Shown here one piece after another: positions 34,886-43,055 of a stretch of 64,000 nucleotides of DNA. The translations under genes were made by a program, and so were the position numbers. A model generated the notes under the pieces. It had not been told where the DNA came from. It made no database searches and saw only the letters and a program-made list of their open reading frames with translations. The number at the start of each line of letters is the position of its first letter. Positions within the stretch are counted from its first letter, which is position 1. The stretch comes from UBA6623 sp965238125 (lineage in GTDB: Bacteria; Acidobacteriota; Terriglobia; Bryobacterales; UBA6623): assembly GCA_965238125.1 (NCBI GenBank), contig OZ250179.1:5456001-5520000 (forward strand), written 5' to 3'.

Positions 34886-36521
34886 TAGGATCCGAATGTC
34901 GAACTCATAAACCAGGTTTGCCTGCCGGTCGGTCAGGTTCTCGATCGTTACGTTGGTAACCTCCGCTGACGTGAACTGTTCCGTGAACCTTTTTCGTACG
35001 GCCTCTTCGCGTGAGTACGTCGAGTCTTGGTCGGAGGCCAGTTTCTGGTGCCTGCCGACGTGGCCTGAATACTCCAATCGGACATGCCCGTCGAGCGTGC
35101 CGTCTTCGGCGAGCCGAAATGTCGCGTCGCGCTTTGAGAATGACTGCTCCGGGCCCGCCATCGGCGTCTGAACGAAGGTGGGATTCTTGTGATCGAGGAT
35201 CAGGGCGTGGACGCCTTCGGCCGACCACGGAAGCATGCCGTCCGCGACATACAACGTCCCCGGAACATAGAATCGCCAGTCATCCTCGACCCGCACGGCA
35301 GCCATGAGACCCCGCAAGAAGTACCCGTCCAAAAAGTCAGTTGAAAAGAATGACCGATCGCGAGGTGCGTAGATGGCTGGGGCGGCGGTCAGGCCGGCCG
35401 CGCGCGCCATCACAACGAACAACATCGTGATGTCCAAGTAGGTACCCACGCCTTTCTTGAGCGTGTCTTCCGGCCGTCGGTTCTCCTTGCGTTTTGCAGC
35501 TCTTTCCTCGCCGCTGATTCCAGTGTCGTAGGACAGGTTCTTGATCTTGGTCCGGCAGTATTCAGCTATTCGGTCGGCTTTCTCCTCGGTTGTCGCCGCT
35601 TCCGCCGTAACGGCAGCCACCGCCTTCTTTACCGGACCCGACATCATCAGGGCCGTTTTCCCGAGCCTTAGCAGATCCCTGGCATGCTCCTGCCAGAACT
35701 GCTCCTTCGGAAGTCTCTTATTTTCCCTGTAATAGATCAGCATCCAAACCCGCTGGCTCTTTTCGGGGGGCATGCGAGGTTCCTCTTTGTAAGCCGGCAT
35801 GTTCTCGGCGTAAAAGCTATAGGCCCCCTGTGGCTCTTGCGTGTAGTCCAAAGGGGGATGATTAAAAACCTGGAATCTCATGCTCATGCGAGAAGTAGCC
35901 AACGGCTTGACATAATAGTTGACGCGCCAGACCGGGATGTCCCGCTGAAAGTCGAGCTCGTAGTTCGCACGAACACGATAGCTCCACCGGTATTCGATAT
36001 AGCGCCACTGGTATTCGATGATCACGCCGGCTTCCACACCCGGCATCGCGAAAGACTTTGCCCGCATCTTGACCCCTCGCGCCTTGACTACGTTCCGCTC
36101 AAAGACCGTTTTCTTGTCCAGTGGAAGAATCGCGCCGTCCGGCTTGATCGTGCGCCCCCGAATGTCCTCCACGGAGGTGTGTTTGCGGTAGAACAAGTGA
36201 ACCTGGGCGAACTCTTCGGCGCCTCGTTCGGTAAAGATCTTGATGCGCAGGTAGTGCTCCCAGACAGCCCCCCGTCCGTCGACGATGCGGACCTCCCAGA
36301 AGATTGCCTCGGCGTCGGCATCGGGATCCACTTTGGGTTCCTGGAGAGCGACGTTCGCCGAGTTGATCGGCTTCCAATCAGCCGCGGCGGCCGCTGTGAC
36401 GAGTACGAATGTCAGACACAGGACCTTCAAAGTCGTCAGGCACATTTCAGAACTCCTCGTTTGTCCCTCAGGAGGATGTCCGGATTTCCGTTGAAACTCG
36501 CGGCTCTCCGCAGGTTGTAGT

Positions 36522-36746
36522 TTACGCCACGCGGGCCTGAGCCGGAGGTGGTGTGTCGAGCTTAGCGAGTTGCGCCAACAGCTGGGGCAACTGCTTGTAA
36601 CCTTTCACGCGACGGAAGCTTCTCTCCGCCAGCCACAGACCGGCTCCCACCCAGCGCTCGCGGTGATCGCCGCGCCGCCAACACTTGACTCGGCTGCAAA
36701 TGCGATCGACCGTCGAGAAGGCCGACTCGATCGGGTTCGTTGTCGT
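36522..36746 (-). pseudogene. IS256 (Mutator)-family transposase, C-terminal relic
   Basis: The frame reads TTTNPIESAFSTVDRICSRV, then WRRGDHRERWVGAGLWLAER and RRVKGYKQLPQLLAQLAKLD, which is the familiar C-terminus of IS256-type transposases including the conserved Glu in NPIES. Everything N-terminal to this is missing; upstream lies a 15-base tandem duplication (GAGGAGTTCGGGGAC twice) and a hairpin, then IS630 copy D. No terminal repeat could be identified. It is a dead fragment. Confidence 0.7.
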
Positions 36747-36823
36747 CGAGGAGTTCGGGGACGAGGAGTTCGGGGACGGAGCCCGAATCCTGACGAAACC
36801 GGTTTGACACGAACGCTACCCTA

Positions 36824-37916
36824 TTGAGTTTCGCAAAATAAAGTGACATCTTTTTGGGGTACGTACGTCTTTGTATGTATGGGAAATACAAAAGGCGTAC
36901 GGCGGGATTTCGAGGCCCTGGAGAAGCGCCGTTTCAAAGCGATCCGGTTGGTCGAGCAAGGCTGTAGTCAGTCCGAGACAGCGAGGCGATTGAAGGTCGC
37001 GCGGCAAAGCGTCAGCGAGTGGCTGCGACGATACCGGCGTGACGGCGAAGCCGGGTTGCGCCAGGCCGGCCGCGCCGGCCGTAAGCCGCTGTTGGACGCC
37101 GCGCAGCTCGAACGCCTCGAGGCGTTGCTGCTGGAAGGCCCCGAGGCGCACGGCTTCCCGACGCCGCTGTGGAGCTGTCCGCGGGTCGCTCGTCTGATCG
37201 GAGACGAGTTCGGCATGCGCTATCACGAGGGCCATGTCTGGAAGATCCTGCGGGCGCTCGGTTGGAGCCCGCAACGGCCCGTCGGCAAAGCGCGGGAGCG
37301 CAACGAAGAGGCCATCCGCGGCTGGCAGCGCAAGACTTGGCCGGCCATTAAAAAAAAGCCCGCAAAGAAGAACGTACGATCGTCTTCATCGACGAAAGCG
37401 GATTGAGTCAGAAGCCGCATCGTTGCCGCACCTGGGCGCCGCGCGGCGAGACACCGGTGTTGGAGTTCAACTTCAACTGGGACAAGCTGTCGGTGTCGGC
37501 CGGGCTGACGTTGCGCAACTTTTACTTCCGGCTCTATCCCGGCGCGATCGGCGAGCTGGAGGTCATCGACTTCCTGAAGGCTTTGGTGCGCCACATCGAC
37601 GGCCCACTGCTGATCGTCTGGGACCGGCTGCCGGCGCACCGCAGCCGCCTGGTGCGGGAGTTCATCCAGCTCTCCGAGGATCACATCGCAACGGAGTACT
37701 TGCCGCCCTATGCGCCGGAGTTGAACCCGGTGGAATACATTTGGGCGTACTGGAAGCAGCACGAGTTGCCCAACGTCTGCCCGAAGGACTACTGGGAACT
37801 CGACGAGCGCGCCCGCAAAGCGCTGCGGCGAATGCGCCGCAAACCGCGCTTGATTACCGCTTTCTGGAAACAGTCTTCTCTTTGTCTCGATTGACAGTAT
37901 ATTATGCGAAACTCAG
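36824..37916 (+). mobile_element. IS630-family element, copy D
   Basis: The element is 1093 bases, with TA on both sides (36822-36823, 37917-37918). The inverted repeats are TTGAGTTTCGCA and CTGAGTTTCGCA: both carry the same C-to-T change relative to copies B and C. It is otherwise nearly identical to B and C. It is inserted next to the IS256 relic; no gene on the right flank is recognisable. Confidence 0.94.
36879..37894 (+). CDS. IS630 transposase, copy D (needs -1 frameshift)
   Basis: It starts at ATG 36879. The A8 slip site is at 37350-37357. One amino-acid change from copy B is visible: FGMRYHEG instead of FGVRYHEG. The catalytic motifs in the second phase are unchanged, so this copy should be active if slippage is efficient. 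The fused product is about 338 residues. Confidence 0.92.
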
Positions 37917-37918
37917 TA

Positions 37919-38288
37919 AGCAAGGGAGCCGGGAGCCAGTGATCGGTTGTGGCCGGGCCGTGAGAAAAAAATCGCGCCACAAACGGCTCGACAGGAATTC
38001 TACGAAACAAACCCAACGTGCAGGTAGCTTTTGATATTTCAATAGGATAGAGACCCGAAGCCACCCGCGGGTCGCAATCCAATGGAAACTCACTCCCGCA
38101 CCGACACCTGTCTACTCGACGTTCGAAGCTCTCTGGTCTTACCCGGCGCGGAAGCCCAGTCCAGCCACACCGGGCCCCACGACAAACCGTCCCGCGGCGT
38201 TTTCGCGAAACGAACCAAAATAACTCCTATGTGGAACTATTTCAATAACTTAAGACCCCTTCAGCCCGGAAGGCCCAACTAGCGACAG
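37919..38288. other. Spacer without a gene
   Basis: About 370 bases between IS630 copy D and the triple-repeat protein gene. I see no coding region with a recognisable family, no shared repeat and no clean terminator. It may be the former flank of the IS256 element. Confidence 0.4.
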
Positions 38289-38894
38289 CTATTGCTCCCC
38301 GCCGCGCATCAGAATCGAGACCAGCTCTTTGCCGCCGAAAGCGGTTTCGGAAACCGTGAGGCCCATCAGGCGAAAGCCCTCTTCACCCGCCTGATTGAGT
38401 TCCTTCTCCATCGTCTTGGTTCGGGTCGTGGCCACGAGCTTATAGGCGTAGGTCTTGGCGGGATGGTCGATCTCGCGCTCGAGAATCACGACAACCTCTC
38501 GGCCCCCGAAGGAGGTCTTAGCGACAGATTGTCCGCGGTAACGAAACCCCTCGGCGCCTGCCTCCCGCAGCTCCTTCTGCATCGTTGACGTTTTGTTGGT
38601 TGCAAGTAACTCGTATTCGTAGCGCCGCGCCGGCGAGGCATCGGCGGGTTTGCTCATCACAACGACGACCTCCTTTCCGCCCAAGGTCGGGCCGGTCATC
38701 GTGGCCGAGAACTCGTAGCCGCGCGCAGCGGCCTCGTTCATCTCCTTACGGATTGTCTTGGTCCTTTTCGCGGCGAGCAACTGGTAGTTGATGGCGCCGG
38801 CACTGTCCGCGACCGGAGCGGGCGGCGCTGCCCAAACCGCCGCAACAAGGATCGTGGGAATCGCAAGTCGAACGGCAAATCGTTGAAGGGTCAT
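38289..38894 (-). CDS. Exported protein with three DUF4177-like repeats
   Basis: This 201-residue protein has a signal peptide (residues 1-23). Three tandem units of about 55 residues follow, each with the pattern Y-x-L-x-A-x-x-x-T-x-T-x-x-K-E-[LM], then A-x-x-G-[FY] and finally GG[KR]E[VL]V. Examples are TKTIRKEMNEAAARGYEFSA, TSTMQKELREAGAEGFRYRG and TKTMEKELNQAGEEGFRLMG. The unit resembles DUF4177, a small alpha/beta domain of unknown function usually found singly. The protein is probably periplasmic or secreted. Internal duplication is clear from the sequence; function is unknown. Confidence 0.75.
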   Translation of the reverse strand: MTLQRFAVRLAIPTILVAAVWAAPPAPVADSAGAINYQLLAAKRTKTIRKEMNEAAARGYEFSATMTGPTLGGKEVVVVMSKPADASPARRYEYELLATNKTSTMQKELREAGAEGFRYRGQSVAKTSFGGREVVVILEREIDHPAKTYAYKLVATTRTKTMEKELNQAGEEGFRLMGLTVSETAFGGKELVSILMRGGEQ

Positions 38895-39097
38895 CGCAAC
38901 CTCTTGAGCGTGAGAACCTCTTGAGATGACGCGCCGCGGGCGAGGAGGGTTTCGTTTAGAGGCGCTCGCCTCGGCGCCCGTACCGAAGCGGAGGGGAACG
39001 CCGGCCTCTGGCGCGGCACAATTCGACTCCGAGTTGATTTAACTATAAGTTAACAATGCTCTCGTAACTCCGTCCGTTCCCGGTCGCCCCTACCTGC

Positions 39098-40684
39098 ATG
39101 AACGTACGACGACGCCGGCCTTTCGCACGAACCGCCCTCCGCACTGCTGTCCCTATCGTTTGGCTATACGCCTGGGTTGTGCCCGCTCAGGGCGCTCCGC
39201 CGATCATTGCCCAGGGGGGGCTCGTCAACGGTGCGAGTTTCATGAGCGGTCCGATCGCTCCCGAGTCGTGGGTGTCCCTGTTCGGAGAGGAACTGGCCGG
39301 CACGCTGGTCGTTGCGTCCACGACTCCTCTTCCCACCTCCCTCGACGGTACCCAAGTCACTGTGACTGACTCACTCGGCGCCGTGCGCCCGGCCCAATTG
39401 CAGTTCGTCGCCCCCGGACAATTGAACTTCCTGGCGCCGCCGAACATGGCTCCCGGCCCCGCGGAAGTCACCGTCACGAATGCCAATGGGGAAAGCGCGA
39501 GCGTGGAGGCGCAAGTTGCGGCTGTGGACCCAGGGATTTTCTCCGCCAACTCCAGCGGCATGGGTGCGGCCGCCGCGACGTTCCTCATAGTGCGAGCCGA
39601 TGGGTTCCGCGTTGAAGACGTTACGTTCCGCAGCGACCTCCCCGAAGGCAGTCGCACCAATATTCCCATCGACTTGGGAGAAGCCGACGATGAAGTATTC
39701 GTGAGCTTTTTCGGGACGGGCTTTCGCTTCCAGTCGTCCGTGTCGGTTCTCATCGGCGGGGCCGATGTGCCGACCCTTGCGGCTGTGGCCCAGGGACAGT
39801 TCGCCGGCCTCGATCAATTGGATGTCGGCCCCCTGCCGCGCAGTCTCCTAGGCCGCGGCGAAGTGACTGTGCTTGCAAGCTTCGATGGAGTCCCGGCCAA
39901 CGAAGTCACCATCAACATAGGGCCTTCCGAAGCGCCGCTGGAGCTGAGTGGGCTCAGGTTCGACGGCACGAACGACCGCGTCACGATACCGTATAGCCCA
40001 ACGTTCCCGACTGAGGTCTTTACGCTCAGCGCCTGGATCAAGCTCCTGCCGCCGCGTAGGCGGGCGGCGATCATCGCGCGAGGCGAAGACGACAACTCTT
40101 TCAATCTGAGCTGGCAGCTCTACGTCATTCAGGACGGGACCCTCGAAATCATGCTTGAGGACTCCCGAGAGAACAACTATTGCTATCCGTTGAATAGCTG
40201 CAGGCCGCTCGGCTCGTGCAGCATCGAGGGCGACCTCTTCGTGGCGGACGACGTCTGGCGCCACGTCGCCGCCACGCGTGAGCAGTCGGGAGACCTGAGT
40301 CTCTACGTCGACGGAGACAAAAGAGCAAGCTGCGAGGGGACGGGCGTGCCCTCGTCGAACAACTTTCAGGTGTTGTCGGTCGGGAATACCTTCGGCACGA
40401 TCGGACCGCCCCCTGGGGGCGTTGAGCCTCCCGTCTGGTTCTTCCCGGGGCTCATTGACGAACCGGCCGTCTGGGACGTCGTTCTGACAGACGCCCAGGT
40501 TGCGGCACTTCGGAGCTCAGGAGTGGATACGGGCTCCCCCGGTCTGGTCGGCTATTGGAACTTCGACGAGGGTGACGGCCAAGTGGTCACCGACCTCTCG
40601 CCGGCGGGCAATAACGGCTTCCTGGGAGGGAGCCCGGAGCCGGACGAAGCGGATCCGGTATGGGAGGCCCGAGTCGCCCAATAG
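39098..40684 (+). CDS. Secreted TIGR03437-like plus LamG-type protein
   Basis: This 528-residue protein has an N-terminal signal-like segment (residues 14-32). The stretch GGLVNGASFMSGPIAPESWV opens a region that resembles the Solibacter-type TIGR03437 module: SLFGEELAG, LPTSLDGTQVTVT, APGQLNFLAPPNM, and VTNANGESASVEAQVA. This module is usually C-terminal; here it is N-terminal. After residue 290 a LamG/concanavalin-like domain starts (LRFDGTNDRVTIPYSPTFPT) and ends with ALRSSGVDTGSPGLVGYWNFD. The protein is probably surface-exposed and glycan-binding. It is the best lineage marker in the window. Confidence 0.75.
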   Translation: MNVRRRRPFARTALRTAVPIVWLYAWVVPAQGAPPIIAQGGLVNGASFMSGPIAPESWVSLFGEELAGTLVVASTTPLPTSLDGTQVTVTDSLGAVRPAQLQFVAPGQLNFLAPPNMAPGPAEVTVTNANGESASVEAQVAAVDPGIFSANSSGMGAAAATFLIVRADGFRVEDVTFRSDLPEGSRTNIPIDLGEADDEVFVSFFGTGFRFQSSVSVLIGGADVPTLAAVAQGQFAGLDQLDVGPLPRSLLGRGEVTVLASFDGVPANEVTINIGPSEAPLELSGLRFDGTNDRVTIPYSPTFPTEVFTLSAWIKLLPPRRRAAIIARGEDDNSFNLSWQLYVIQDGTLEIMLEDSRENNYCYPLNSCRPLGSCSIEGDLFVADDVWRHVAATREQSGDLSLYVDGDKRASCEGTGVPSSNNFQVLSVGNTFGTIGPPPGGVEPPVWFFPGLIDEPAVWDVVLTDAQVAALRSSGVDTGSPGLVGYWNFDEGDGQVVTDLSPAGNNGFLGGSPEPDEADPVWEARVAQ

Positions 40685-40737
40685 GCACGATCCTTTACGT
40701 CGCGCCCCACCGGATCCAGACATTCGTCCCGTCCCAA

Positions 40738-41823
40738 CTAGTCACCCGACGGAGCGTTCGTATTAGCCGGAATCTCGCCCGTCAACGCGTTCAAGAACGC
40801 TTCCAGATCATCGCGGTCTTTGCGCTCTAGATGATCGAGTTCGAGCAGGTCCTTGTCGCGGTAGTCATTCGAGTTACCGGCTCCGACGTAGAAGTCAACC
40901 ACTTCCTTGAGCGTCTTGAGGCTGCCGTCGTGCATGTAAGGGGCGTTGAGGGCTACGTTGCGCACGGTGGGCGTTTTGAAAGCGCCCTGGTCGCCGTCCT
41001 TGTTGGTGACTGCGTGGCGGCCTAGATCGGTTAGGTTGCCTTCGTCATCGACGCCGACGCCGAGGTTGTGATACTTGTTGTCGGTGAAAAGCGCGGCGTC
41101 TTCCTGCATCGAGTGGCAGACTTCGCAGTTGCCTTTCTTGGGGTCTTTGAAGATGTCGAAGCCTCGCTTGACGGCGTCGTCGACGGCGTCCTCATCCTTG
41201 CCGTAATACCAGCGGTCAAAGGGCGAGTTGCCCGCGATGACGGTGCGTTCGAAATTGGCGATGGCCTTTTCGACTTTCTCGTAGGTGATCGGGCCGGGGC
41301 CGTACACTTTCTCGAATTGCTCGACGTAAGAGAGCTCTTTCGACAGGTATTCTTCGACGCCTTCGAGGGTGTTGGCCATCTCGACGTCGGCTTGCACCGG
41401 GCCTTCGGCTTGGTTTTCGAGGCTGGGCGAGCGGCCGTCCCAGAACTGCGCGCCAAAGTACGCCGCGTTCAAAACAGTAGGCGCTTGGCGACCGCCGCGC
41501 TGTCCGCCCACACCGGCCGAGAAGGGGTCGGGGTCGGCGAACCCGGCATCGGGCTTATGGCACGAGGCGCAGGCGATGGTGCCGTCGACCGAGAGATTGG
41601 CGTCGTAGTAAAGCTGCCGGCCGAGGGCGACCTGGTCGGCGGTGATCGGATTGTCGGCCGGGATGGGAACGGGAGGTAGGCCAAGCGGGATCGGAACTTC
41701 CATCGGCTGTCCGATGGCCTTTGCGGGCCCCTCGGGCGGCGGCGGCTCGGACTCGCACGCGGTCCATAACAACAAACTCGCGGCGGCGGCCGTCACGGTC
41801 AAGGTAAAGAAACGTTTGTTCAC
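40738..41823 (-). CDS. Di-haem cytochrome c peroxidase (CcpA/MauG family)
   Basis: This 361-residue protein has an N-terminal export signal; LLLWTAC could be a weak lipobox. Two CxxCH haem sites are visible, CASCHKPDAGF and CEVCHSMQED. The first follows the usual LGRQLYYDANLSVDGTIA, and FKTPTVRNVALNAPYMHDGS is the conserved C-terminal region with a Met that could be an axial ligand. In the family the enzyme reduces hydrogen peroxide or oxidises a protein cofactor in the periplasm. No partner gene is obvious. Confidence 0.9.
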   Translation of the reverse strand: MNKRFFTLTVTAAAASLLLWTACESEPPPPEGPAKAIGQPMEVPIPLGLPPVPIPADNPITADQVALGRQLYYDANLSVDGTIACASCHKPDAGFADPDPFSAGVGGQRGGRQAPTVLNAAYFGAQFWDGRSPSLENQAEGPVQADVEMANTLEGVEEYLSKELSYVEQFEKVYGPGPITYEKVEKAIANFERTVIAGNSPFDRWYYGKDEDAVDDAVKRGFDIFKDPKKGNCEVCHSMQEDAALFTDNKYHNLGVGVDDEGNLTDLGRHAVTNKDGDQGAFKTPTVRNVALNAPYMHDGSLKTLKEVVDFYVGAGNSNDYRDKDLLELDHLERKDRDDLEAFLNALTGEIPANTNAPSGD

Positions 41824-42019
41824 GGTATCCTCCAGCGGCTCCCGAGCCGAAACAAGACTTCATGATGGGCGGCGGCGAAAAAATTGTCAACTTCCGCAAG
41901 GGCGATCTGAAGATCGGTTCGTCATGGAGGGACAGGAGCGCGGAAGGTCGCCGCCGAGAAAAAGCCGCGGGTCTCTTCGAGCCCTGCGCTACGCGCTTCC
42001 CACATAAAGCGTCCGGCCT

Positions 42020-42979
42020 TCACCAGGGCATCTTTCGCTTCGTGTGCTTGCGTCCCGCAGCAGCGGCTTCAGGGCCGCCCGTGGAGCCGATCATCACGCC
42101 TTCGTCGAGCATCTCGATCACATTGTTCGGACGCAGCGTATTGAGGAAAGCGATCTTGGCGGCCTTGCATGCCGCCATCACGCGGGCACGGGCCTCGGCC
42201 ATCTCTTTCGGATAGGGCGGGTCGTGGCGGTCGGGATAGCCGAATGACATTCCCATATCGCCCGGACCCCACTCGGCGAAACCGATGCCGGGGATTTTGG
42301 TGCTCGCTTCGGCGTTCGGGAGGGCGTGGCGGTCTTCGATCTTGAGGCCGAGCAGCAACTCGCCGTCCGGGTTCAGCGGCCACGTATCGGCTTTCTTGAA
42401 GTAGTCGCTGACGGAAATTCCCCAGATCGCCGCCGCGGTTCCCTGCCCGCCGTTGCCTCGCAAGCCCTCCTTGAGGCCCTTGCCCACAGCTTGCTTATGA
42501 AAAGGGTAGCGCGACGCTCGTACAAACTCCCGCACAGCTTCGGGGTCCCGCGCGTGGGTCAGCAAGATGCCGTGGACGCCGGTCGCGAGCACCTGTTTCA
42601 TCATCCAGGCATTGGCGTGAACGGCCGCTTCGCTCAATCCGTCAAGGGGCAAGACGGGGATCACGGCGGGAGTGCGGTGGCCGCTCTTGGTCGGTCCGCC
42701 GTCGGCCAGCCCGCGCATGAAAGCCTGGAGCTTGGCGATGTCGTAGGGATGGTGCTCCATGTCGTAGTTGATGTAGTCGGCCCAGGTTTGGGCCGTCTTC
42801 TTGCCCTCTTCGTAGCCGCCATGGGCGCTGGTGTAGTAGATCGGCTGACCGGCTTCGAGCAGCTCGATGGCTTTGTTGACCCGTTTCGGCTCCCAGGTAA
42901 GCTCGGCGGAGTCGAGAACGGCGACCCCGGCCGCCCAGGCGACGAGAGCCACGACGAGAAAAGCAGTGACCTTTTTCAT
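42020..42979 (-). CDS. Exported HpcH/HpaI-like aldolase
   Basis: This 319-residue protein has an N-terminal signal peptide (MKKVTAFLVVALVAWAAGVA), unusual for this TIM-barrel aldolase family. Barrel features are VLATGVHGILLTHARDPEAV, LLLGLKIEDRHALPNAEA with the Glu-x-x metal region, and GFAEWGPGDMGMSFGYP. The C-terminus is basic (GRKHTKRKMPW). Whether it still cleaves 2-keto-3-deoxy acids or has become a periplasmic binding or scaffold protein cannot be decided. It is followed 195 bases later by the peroxidase on the same strand. Confidence 0.78.
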   Translation of the reverse strand: MKKVTAFLVVALVAWAAGVAVLDSAELTWEPKRVNKAIELLEAGQPIYYTSAHGGYEEGKKTAQTWADYINYDMEHHPYDIAKLQAFMRGLADGGPTKSGHRTPAVIPVLPLDGLSEAAVHANAWMMKQVLATGVHGILLTHARDPEAVREFVRASRYPFHKQAVGKGLKEGLRGNGGQGTAAAIWGISVSDYFKKADTWPLNPDGELLLGLKIEDRHALPNAEASTKIPGIGFAEWGPGDMGMSFGYPDRHDPPYPKEMAEARARVMAACKAAKIAFLNTLRPNNVIEMLDEGVMIGSTGGPEAAAAGRKHTKRKMPW

Positions 42980-43055
42980 GAGTTCCTCCGTTGGTTGTCG
43001 GCGGCGGTCGGCGGGGCTCCGAGATGGGCAGGGACCCGGACCGCCTCTATCGTAC

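Larger units (their letters stand above)
33383..36445 (-). pseudogene. DUF3857/transglutaminase-like paralogue split by IS630 copy C
   Basis: The N-terminal piece runs from ATG 36445 with a signal peptide (residues 1-22, ending VTAAAAADWKP) to 34888. The C-terminal piece occupies 33383-33792. Removing the IS and one TA gives an exact 655-residue frame across EFDIRILRYAQVSSK, so before the insertion the gene was intact. At the position of the catalytic Cys it reads GVGTYLDITMLF, with Tyr instead of Cys; the neighbouring His and Asp motifs are also missing. The protein would therefore be a pseudo-transglutaminase that kept the DUF3857 scaffold. After IS insertion the N-terminal piece stops four residues into the element (SLAK). 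Confidence 0.82.

Noticed and set aside
36562..36891. A 109-residue minus-strand frame crossing the IS630 copy D border
   Set aside because: It overlaps the IS256 relic in another frame and enters IS630; the relic frame with NPIES is the meaningful one.
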